A stretch of 7,832 nt of DNA from an uncultured Porphyromonadaceae bacterium (GTDB lineage: Bacteria; Bacteroidota; Bacteroidia; Bacteroidales; Muribaculaceae), in the NCBI GenBank assembly GCA_947176545.1, contig CAMWRB010000051.1, positions 1-7,832 on the forward strand. Reading direction: 5' to 3'. Below are positions 1 through 6,200 of this stretch, piece after piece. Both the position numbers and the translations under genes were made by a program. The notes beneath the pieces were generated by a model that worked only from the letters and a program-made list of their open reading frames with translations, ran no database searches and was not told the origin of the DNA. Position 1 is the stretch's first letter, and each line of letters opens with the position of its first letter.

Positions 1-65
1 AAATTAAAGTTGTAAGTCTCCGAATTAAGCCCTAAATTAGCCATCCGATACCAACATATAAGCCT

Positions 66-611
66 ATGAGCGGGTTTCTCAAGATTGCAAGCGATTACAA
101 AAACTGGAATGTCTATCGTAAGGCCGTCATTATCTCGGATGTGACCGAGATGTTTATCCGTCGTGCTTTCACTGAGAAGAACCGAACTATTGACCAGATG
201 CGTCCGGCCGCCCGCTCGTGTAAACAGAATATTGTTGAGGGTGTGAGTGATGCTACGGTTTCGGCAGAAGTATGTATCAAGCTCATAGGGATAGCCAGAG
301 GGTCTGTCAGAGAGTTGATGGAGGATTATGAAGACTACCTGCGGCAAAATGATTATGAAATCTGGAGAGGAAACGATAAGCGTGTTGTCTTGACCCGACA
401 ATACTGTATGCGCCATGATGATACGAAAGAATTTACAGAAAAGTGCCGTGAACGCTCAAATGAAACCGTGGCCAATATCATGATAACCCAGATACGACAG
501 ATGGATGCCATGCTGGCCAAACTATTGCAAAGGATAGAACACTCTTTTATCGAAGAGGGAGGCATAAAAGAGAATATGTCGGCAGTACGCCGCAGCAGAC
601 GCGGTTATTGA
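66..611 (+). CDS. Four-helix-bundle protein (S23/bAvd-like superfamily, 'suffix domain' type)
   Basis: This is a 181-residue soluble protein with no signal peptide or membrane segment. Residues about 10-95 look like the four-helix-bundle family that includes 23S-rRNA intervening-sequence proteins and the bAvd accessory proteins. The visible family signature is R40-T-I-D-Q44 followed by A-A-R-S51 and N55-I-V-E-G59, the usual R..Q...A..S...NI.EG pattern. A helix rich in E and D follows (R82-E-L-M-E-D-Y-E-D-Y). The part after about residue 97 (EIWRGND..., then a charged helix to about 160) resembles the 'four helix bundle suffix domain' group common in Bacteroidetes, from memory rather than a search. 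The molecular function of that group is not established. The C-terminus is basic (RRSRRGY). The ATG at 66 is chosen because the MSGFLK..SDYKNW start fits the family. No promoter is visible in the 65 bases upstream, and there is no neighbouring reverse transcriptase or rRNA gene. Confidence 0.88.
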   Translation: MSGFLKIASDYKNWNVYRKAVIISDVTEMFIRRAFTEKNRTIDQMRPAARSCKQNIVEGVSDATVSAEVCIKLIGIARGSVRELMEDYEDYLRQNDYEIWRGNDKRVVLTRQYCMRHDDTKEFTEKCRERSNETVANIMITQIRQMDAMLAKLLQRIEHSFIEEGGIKENMSAVRRSRRGY

Positions 612-623
612 TACCCCTGACAG

Positions 624-712
624 TATCAGATATATAAGATATATAAGATATATAAGATATATCAGATATATCAGATATATAAGATATATAAGATATATAA
701 GATTTATAAGAT
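624..712. repeat. Tandem 9-bp repeat, unit ATATAAGAT, about 10 copies
   Basis: Consecutive units start at 632, 641, 650, 659, 668, 677, 686 and 695. Most read ATATAAGAT. Two (659 and 668) read ATATCAGAT, and a partial unit of that type also precedes the array at 624-631. The last unit, at 704, reads TTATAAGAT and merges into the palindrome. The pattern suggests replication slippage. Copy number is probably variable between strains. Confidence 0.9.
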
Positions 713-728
713 TTATAAATCTTATAAA
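703..728. repeat. Perfect 26-bp AT-rich palindrome
   Basis: The sequence from 703 to 728 equals its own reverse complement. Its core is AAGATTTATAAATCTT (709-724). It joins the two 9-bp arrays and forms the centre of the larger inverted repeat. Bases 714-731 (TATAAATCTTATAAAACT) are repeated exactly at 3186-3203, inside the terminator hairpin of the downstream operon, so both sites appear to belong to one repeat family. Confidence 0.9.
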
Positions 729-730
729 AC

Positions 731-797
731 TCATTCATCTCATTCAACTCATTCATCTCATTCAACTCATTCATCTCATTCATCTCATTCATCTCAT
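731..797. repeat. Tandem 9-bp repeat, unit TCATTCATC, 7 copies plus a partial
   Basis: Units start at 731, 740, 749, 758, 767, 776 and 785. Five read TCATTCATC and two (740 and 758) read TCATTCAAC. A partial TCAT follows at 794. The sequence differs from the left array, but the period (9 bp) and the register around the palindrome are the same. Read on the minus strand the unit is GATGAATGA, which matches the left-array unit GATATATAA at six of nine positions. Confidence 0.9.
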
Positions 798-868
798 CTA
801 TCTTATACAGATTATAAAACTTATCTTTCCATCATCTGCGATTGAGGTACACATTACCGAAATATAGG

Positions 869-900
869 TTAGAATTTACGGAAATTACTTGTTATATTTG
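869..900 (+). promoter_or_regulatory. Bacteroidetes-type promoter of the hydrolase operon
   Basis: TATATTTG at 893-900 fits the Bacteroidetes -7 consensus TAnnTTTG exactly. TTAG at 869-872 is one mismatch from the -33 TTTG element, with a 20-base spacer. Transcription would start near 905-908, giving a leader of roughly 30 bases before the ATG at 940. No Shine-Dalgarno sequence lies at the usual distance, which is normal in this phylum. Confidence 0.6.
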
Positions 901-939
901 TCATCGTAAACTTCTTTCAAGGTACATAAAGTTAACAAG

Positions 940-2019
940 ATGAAAAAATTCCTTTTTAGCGCGGTGATAATGCTTGCAGCACCGTTCACATTAAAATCTC
1001 AAGATATGAACAGCTATAACCCTAATTTAAATCTGTCGGTCGCTCCGGCCGAGGAACTGAAGCTGACTCAGCAGTGGGATAAGGTATTCCCGAAAAGTGA
1101 TAAAGTCAATCATAAGAAAGTGACGTTCGTGAACCGTTACGGTATCACACTTGCAGCCGATATGTATATCCCCAAAGGTGCAGAGGGAAAACTCCCGGCT
1201 ATTGTCGTCAGCGGACCGTTCGGTGCCGTCAAGGAACAATCCAGCGGACTGTATGCACAGCAACTTGCCGAACGCGGTTATCTTACCATAGCCTTCGACC
1301 CGTCATTTACCGGCGAGAGCGGAGGAGAGCCACGCCGTGTGGCATCACCCGATATAAATGCCGAAGACTTCTCGGCTGCGGTCGATTTCCTCTCTGTTCA
1401 GCCTGAAGTGGACCCGAACCGCATAGGTATCCTCGGAGTATGCGGATGGGGAGGTATAGCCATACAGTCGGCCATCAACGACCCGCGTATCAAGGCGACT
1501 GTTGCCTCGACAATGTATGACATGACCCGCGTAAGCGCCAACGGATATTTTGATGCCGACGACTCGAAGGAGAAGCGCAATGCCGGCCGTGCGGCCATGG
1601 CGCAGCAGCGCACCGAGGACTATCGCAGCGGCGAGTATACGCGCGCCGGCGGTGTCGTGGACCCGCTGCCCGCGGATGCCCCGCAGTTTGTCAAGGATTA
1701 TCACGCCTACTATAAGACACCCCGCGGTTTTCATCCCCGTTCGGGCAACTCTACCGATGGCTGGAATGTCACATCGGTGCTGCCGTTTATCAACTTCAAG
1801 TTCTTTGAATATGCCGACGAACTTGAAAACGCGGTGCTGATAGTCCACGGTGACATGGCTCATTCCTACTATTTCGGCAAGGACACATTCGCGAAGCTCA
1901 AGGGAGCGAACAAGCAAATGCTTACCGTGAAAGGTGCCTCCCACTGTGACCTGTACGACCAAATCGACATCATACCCTTCGATGAAATCGCCGCATTCTA
2001 CAAGGAATACCTGAAATGA
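940..2019 (+). CDS. Secreted alpha/beta hydrolase (YcjY/FrsA-like, Cys at nucleophile position)
   Basis: This is a 359-residue protein. Residues 1-20 (MKKFLFSAVIMLAAPFTLKS) form a signal peptide, so it should act in the periplasm or outside the cell. The mature part has an alpha/beta-hydrolase layout: a strand P-A-I-V-V-S91-G-P-F-G, then A-E-R-G-Y-L-T-I-A-F-D120 with F-T-G-E-S-G-G, then the elbow G166-V-C168-G-W-G-G. The Cys at 168 sits where Ser is usual. Candidate acid and base are D305 (H-G-D-M-A-H-S) and H335 (G-A-S-H-C-D-L-Y-D), both standard for the YcjY-like branch of COG1073. The segment 205-265 is a charged lid-like insertion (EKRNAGRAAMAQQR...) that is locally GC-rich. The substrate is unknown; an ester or thioester is the general expectation. 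It is the first gene of a three-gene operon. Its stop overlaps the next start (ATGA, 2016-2019), implying translational coupling. Confidence 0.93.
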   Translation: MKKFLFSAVIMLAAPFTLKSQDMNSYNPNLNLSVAPAEELKLTQQWDKVFPKSDKVNHKKVTFVNRYGITLAADMYIPKGAEGKLPAIVVSGPFGAVKEQSSGLYAQQLAERGYLTIAFDPSFTGESGGEPRRVASPDINAEDFSAAVDFLSVQPEVDPNRIGILGVCGWGGIAIQSAINDPRIKATVASTMYDMTRVSANGYFDADDSKEKRNAGRAAMAQQRTEDYRSGEYTRAGGVVDPLPADAPQFVKDYHAYYKTPRGFHPRSGNSTDGWNVTSVLPFINFKFFEYADELENAVLIVHGDMAHSYYFGKDTFAKLKGANKQMLTVKGASHCDLYDQIDIIPFDEIAAFYKEYLK

Positions 2020-2579
2020 CGACAAAAGAATTCATAGAGATAATGGACTCCGGGAACCTCATTCCCGGAGGTAGCCCCGTGCATGCCAAAATGCACGAAC
2101 TGAGTCAGGAGGCCATCCGCATCACGATGGAAATCAACAATGCCTACCATAACGGGGCGGAAATTGTAGCGCTGATGTCGGAACTGACCGGTACAGAGGT
2201 TCACGAAAGTTTAGGTCTGTTTCCACCATTCTACACCGACTGCGGTAAAAATCTCCGTATCGGCAAACGGGTATTTATCAATTCGGGTTGTAAATTTCAG
2301 GACCAGGGAGGCATCACTATCGGAGATGATGTGCTTGTAGGCCACAACTGTGTGATAGCTACCCTCAATCATGCGATGAATCCTGACCGGCGTGCCGATA
2401 TGATTCCAGCTCCGGTGAAAATATGCGACAAGGTATGGATTGGAGCGAACGTAACCATCCTGCAGGGTGTCACCATAGGTGAGGGGGCAGTCATCGCCGC
2501 CGGAGCGGTGGTGAACAGGGATGTTCCGCCACGCACTGTCGTCGGAGGTATACCCGCCAAAGTCATCAAAACTATCTGA
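2016..2579 (+). CDS. Sugar O-acetyltransferase, LacA/Maa-type hexapeptide repeat
   Basis: This 187-residue cytoplasmic protein belongs to the maltose/galactoside acetyltransferase group, which moves acetyl from acetyl-CoA to a hydroxyl of a sugar or similar acceptor and normally forms trimers. The N-terminal helices (about 1-65) carry the M-x-S-G-x-L-I..G type start (M10-D-S-G-N). The left-handed beta-helix follows from about 78: LRIGKRVFINSGCKF, GGITIGDDVLVGHN, then KVWIGANVTILQGVTIGEGAVIAAGAVV and the closing PPRTVVGGIPAKVI. The expected catalytic His is H119 in T-L-N-H-A-M-N-P-D-R-R, with P replaced by A directly after the His compared with the usual NHP. The start is chosen for its 4-bp overlap with the hydrolase stop and the good family N-terminus. 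The true acceptor cannot be read from the sequence. Confidence 0.94.
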   Translation: MTTKEFIEIMDSGNLIPGGSPVHAKMHELSQEAIRITMEINNAYHNGAEIVALMSELTGTEVHESLGLFPPFYTDCGKNLRIGKRVFINSGCKFQDQGGITIGDDVLVGHNCVIATLNHAMNPDRRADMIPAPVKICDKVWIGANVTILQGVTIGEGAVIAAGAVVNRDVPPRTVVGGIPAKVIKTI

Positions 2580-2583
2580 ATCT

Positions 2584-3135
2584 ATGAGAAAAACAATCTT
2601 GATTGCATTAATGGCAACAGTCACATTTATGGCATCTTCACAGACATTCGTCCGCCTGGCCGTTGGCGGAAACAGTATGAACGCAACATTGGCGGACAAC
2701 GAAGCGACACGTGAATTAGCGGCATTGCTCGAAAAAGGAGACATCACTATCCGCATGAGCGACTACGGCGGATTTGAGAAAGTTGGAGCCCTGCCACAAT
2801 CATTCTCCGCTGCAGACACGCGGATTACGACTGTACCGGGTGATATAATGCTCTATATGGGCAATCAGATGGTAATATTCTATGGGTCGAACACATGGAG
2901 CTATACCCCTCTCGGCAAGATTGACGGAGCCACGGCGGAAACCATCAGAAAGTTTTTAGGCAACGGAGATATAACCCTGACTCTCTCATTGGACCCGACA
3001 ACAGCTGTTGAGACAGTCGTCCCGGAGGAAAATAAAGAGCATTCCGTCTATGACCTCAACGGAAACCGTATTACCAACCCCCGTCCAACCCCCGGCATCT
3101 ACATCATCGACGGCAAAAAGACGCGCCTCCCCTGA
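2584..3135 (+). CDS. Secreted cyclophilin-like-fold protein with sorting-like C-terminal tail
   Basis: This is a 183-residue exported protein. The ATG at 2584 is chosen because it opens a clean signal peptide (MRKTILIALMATVTFMASSQ, cut near residue 19-20) and lies 4 bp after the acetyltransferase stop. A longer frame back to 2521 would place 21 non-signal residues in front and overlap the previous gene. Residues 30-135 match the cyclophilin-like domain seen in Bacteroidetes and Firmicutes (Pfam Cyclophil_like type): M32-N-A-T-L-A-D-N, then GDITIRMSDYGGFEKVG, then T-T-V-P-G-D-I-M-L-Y-M-G-N-Q and F-Y-G-S-N-T-W-S-Y-T-P-L-G-K-I. The domain's activity is not established, and prolyl isomerase function should not be assumed. 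Residues about 154-183 (VYDLNGNRI..., PGIYIIDGKK) resemble the end of a Bacteroidetes type-A sorting domain, though short. Family members are often found beside hydrolases and reductases (general recollection). Confidence 0.9.
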   Translation: MRKTILIALMATVTFMASSQTFVRLAVGGNSMNATLADNEATRELAALLEKGDITIRMSDYGGFEKVGALPQSFSAADTRITTVPGDIMLYMGNQMVIFYGSNTWSYTPLGKIDGATAETIRKFLGNGDITLTLSLDPTTAVETVVPEENKEHSVYDLNGNRITNPRPTPGIYIIDGKKTRLP

Positions 3136-3175
3136 CAACATAGTCACACGAATACTGACACCGGACAATATAAAT

Positions 3176-3217
3176 AAATAAGATGTATAAATCTTATAAA
3201 ACTTATACATCTTATTT
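3176..3217. terminator. Bidirectional hairpin between convergent operons
   Basis: A perfect 15-bp inverted repeat (3176-3190 against 3203-3217) has a 12-base loop (ATCTTATAAAAC). It starts 41 bases after the stop of the cyclophilin-like gene and lies 31 bases beyond the stop of the repeat protein on the other strand, so it can serve both. The stem is AT-rich, ending in A-rich and T-rich flanks rather than a classic GC stem with a U tract. The loop region repeats 18 bases found in the palindrome at 714-731. Confidence 0.75.
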
Positions 3218-3247
3218 CACTAAATACAATAATTCTTCCGGAGCTGA

Positions 3248-6200
3248 TTATTTCACCATAACCTTGTGTACATTATTGCCCTGACGGACTATGTACAGAC
3301 CCGGAACGAGATTCTCAAGGGAGTCTGCAACCTTCAGTCCGTTGGTGTTGAATACCTCTATCCTACCGGTATAGTCTGTCGCCGTATAAGAGTCATCAAC
3401 TCCGTCGATACCGGAAATTTCTCCGGAAGAAATATAATCGGCTCTGAAAATGGAATCTATACCGGCAAAATCGGTCTCAATTATATCAAGGAAACGCCAC
3501 CAGCATGTCTCGGCATTCTCATATTTTGACACGCTGCCACGAGGTACATAGAGCGTTACGTCGGTATAATTGCCAAACGCATTATCGGGTGCCTCCGGCG
3601 GTTCCGGAGTCATGCAATAGATAGTCTTTATCGCCGTGCAATCTTCAAAGGCGTAAGAACCGAGCGATTTGACATCGAGACACAAATCTATGAGTGCGCT
3701 ACATTTTTCGAACGCATCCTCACCGACACCCTCACCCTTTATCCGTACCGTATTAAGGTTACGGGCATTATAAAACGCGTAGTCAGATACAGACCTGCCC
3801 GGTATATCCAAATCAAGATGGCGAACATCCGAACCGTTTACCGTAAACTTCCTTGTATAGGTGACAGGATTGGACATTTCATCATAAAAATCTATCTGAC
3901 TCCAGCAGTTCGGATTTTCCATATCGAGTGAAGTCAGTTTTCTGCACGCATAAAAGGCATAAGCTCCTATGGAAGTGACTGAGTAGGGAATGTTGATGGA
4001 TGTCAGATTGGTACACTCCTCGAATGCATACTCTCCGATAGCCACTAACGGACCGGATATTGTGACTGAAGTCAGACTGCGGCATTCTTCGAATGTACTT
4101 TTCTTTATCTCCCTAACATTACCCGGAATAATTATATCTGTCAGATTACGGCATTCATAAAATGCATATTCTCCTATCTCTGTCACCGTCTCCGGCAGAT
4201 TAATCTTCCTAATCACATTATTTTCATAAAAGGCATAAGCAGGAACAACCGTGAGCGATTCCGGCCATGTGATTATCTCCGGGTCATATTCCTCTGAACC
4301 GATATATATCTTGCACTTGTTGTCGTAATCAATTTTAGCGTAGTCGCTCGTATATTTCAATCCAAGGTATGTGTACGTATCGGGGAAAATAGCGCGCTGC
4401 AGACCCGAACAACCATAAAATACATAATCCTCCAAAACTTCTATACTTTCGGGGAATGTTACTGTCAGCAGTGGTTCGCAATTATAGAACGCATAGGAAT
4501 TGAGTTTTTTGGTGCCCTCGGGTATAGTCAGCTTTCGTATGGACTCTCCGTTCACAAGCAGTTTCTTCGCGTAATATGTAGGATTGGCAGAGCTATTACC
4601 GAAAGATATATTAATCCAGTTCCCGATTGACGATATGTTTACCATCTGGAGTCCGCTGCAACCGCTAAAGGCATTTTTACCGATAGAAGTTACCTTGTCA
4701 GGAATTGTGATTGATGTAAGATTGCTGCAACCTGAGAAACAATAGGATGGTATAGATGTCACATTCTTTCCCCAGACTATATCTGTTAGGGTAGTGGGAA
4801 AAGAACAGTCATCGTAACCTTCACCCGCAGTCAGGCAGTTCTCAGCATTAAAATATAACTTTTCCAAATCTGTACAATTTTGGAAAGCTTTTTTGGGAAT
4901 TGACTTTACTCCCTCACCTATATATATTTCTTTCAACGTAGACGGAAAAGCATAACCCCAATCAGTGTTTCCTGAACCAGTATATCTTCCGCAATCTTCA
5001 CAATTTTCGGCATCAAAATATAATGTTTCAATATTTGTACCTGTGAAAGCCTCCTCACCTATAAAGGTGACAGAAATTGGAATTTTTATAGATGTAAGGC
5101 CGGCACAACCATTGAAAGCATACCATCTGATTTCAGTTACTGAATCAGGAATAGTGACCGAAGTAAGGTTGGTACAATCACTGAAAGCTTCACCTCCGAT
5201 TTCAGTTACTGAATCAGGAATAGTAACAGAAGTAAGACCGGTACAACCACTGAAAACTTCCCAATAGATTTTGGTGACTGAATCAGGAATATTGACCGAA
5301 GATAGGCCGGTACAACCACTGAAAGCTCCACCTCCGATTTCAGTTACTGAATCAGGAATATTAATAGAAGTAAGGCCGGTACAACCACTGAATGCACACC
5401 ATCCGATTGTAGTGACTGAATCACCTATGGTAACGGAAGTGATACCGGTACAACCACTGAATGCACACCCTCCGATTGTAGTGACTGAATCACCTATGGT
5501 AACGGAAGTGATACCGGTACAATCGTAGAATGCAAACTCTCCGATTGTAGTGACTGAATCACCTATAGTGACCGAAGTAATGCCGGTACAACCATAGAAT
5601 GCCCTCTCTCCTATTGTAGTGACTGAATCACCTATAGTAACCGAAGTAAGGCCGGTATTTTTACTGAATATATAATCAGGAACAGATTGCACTGATTCTC
5701 CAAAATATACTTCTTTTAAAGTATCCGGAACAGTCAATCCTTTGCTTTCATTATTTACATAATTCTCTATATTAAAGTATAACCTCTCAAAATTGTATTT
5801 TTTAAAATCAGGAATATAAGCGACTCTCTCTCCAAGGTAAAGTTCCTCTATATTGGAAAAGGAATTACTTGATAAATGTGTACAATTCTCAGCATTAAAA
5901 TATAATGTTTGAAGGTTTGTACCTACGAAAGCCCACTCTCCGATTTCGGTAACTGATTCAGGGATTGTAACCGAAGTAAGACCGGTACAATAGTAGAAAG
6001 CCCGCTCACCAATTGTTGTGACTGAATTGGGGATTTTAACAGAAGTCAGACCGGTACACCGCTCGAAAACGCCATCAAATCCTCCCGGAATTTCAGTAAC
6101 TGAGTCAGGAATTGTTAAAGATGTTAGACCGCTACAGCTATAGAAAGCGCTCTCTCCGATTGTAGTGACTGAATTGGGAATTGTGATAGATTGCAGGCTG

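Larger units (their letters stand above)
623..808. repeat. Imperfect inverted repeat of about 186 bp built from 9-bp units
   Basis: Position p pairs with position 1431-p across this whole stretch, so the centre is 715/716. The left half is made of units of the form GATATATAA. The right half, read on the other strand, is made of units of the form GATGAATGA. Facing units match at about six of nine positions, and the mismatches recur at the same places in each unit. The inner 26 bp (703-728) match perfectly. The outermost in-register match I can follow is GAT 629-631 with ATC 800-802, and G623 with C808. As RNA it could fold into a long, regularly interrupted hairpin after the upstream gene, so termination or 3'-end protection is plausible but inferred. 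Confidence 0.75.
612..868. other. Repeat-rich AT intergenic region, no gene
   Basis: This gap lies between the four-helix-bundle gene and the hydrolase promoter. It is filled by two 9-bp tandem arrays and a central palindrome, listed separately. Minus-strand open frames crossing it encode only low-complexity strings (ISYISD..., MNEMNEL...) produced by the 9-bp period, so they are not counted as genes. After the arrays, 811-824 carries another copy of the TTATAAAACTTAT motif found in the terminator at 3194-3206. Bases 825-868 hold nothing recognisable. Confidence 0.8.

Noticed and set aside
66..611. A diversity-generating retroelement, suggested by the Avd-like four-helix-bundle protein
   Set aside because: No reverse transcriptase, template repeat or variable repeat with adenine-directed differences is visible. 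The suffix-type protein is common in Bacteroidetes without such elements, and the LRR repeats differ at all base types.
522..792. Minus-strand frames reading ISYISDISD... and MNEMNELNE... across the 9-bp arrays
   Set aside because: They are low-complexity products of repeats whose period is a multiple of three, which keeps any frame open. They have no start context, no domain and overlap the upstream gene.
624..797. CRISPR array in the 9-bp repeats
   Set aside because: Units are far too short, have no spacers, and no cas genes are nearby. The 69-bp repeats at 5061-6716 are in-frame coding repeats, also not CRISPR.
1345..2025. A 226-codon minus-strand frame opposite the alpha/beta hydrolase
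   Set aside because: It is antisense to a clear hydrolase with signal peptide and conserved motifs. Its translation is Val/Arg/Gly-rich with no recognisable domain, typical of a shadow frame in GC-rich coding DNA.
2521..2583. A longer start for the cyclophilin-like protein
   Set aside because: The 21 added residues overlap the acetyltransferase and would bury the signal peptide; the ATG at 2584 gives an immediate signal peptide and typical operon spacing.
2211..2756. A 181-codon minus-strand frame opposite the acetyltransferase and cyclophilin-like genes
   Set aside because: It crosses the boundary of two well-supported genes on the other strand and has no recognisable motif.
4965..5528. 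Plus-strand frames with repeated VTESGIVTEVRPVQPL segments
   Set aside because: They are the antisense image of the 69-bp LRR repeats, which stay open because the period is a multiple of three.
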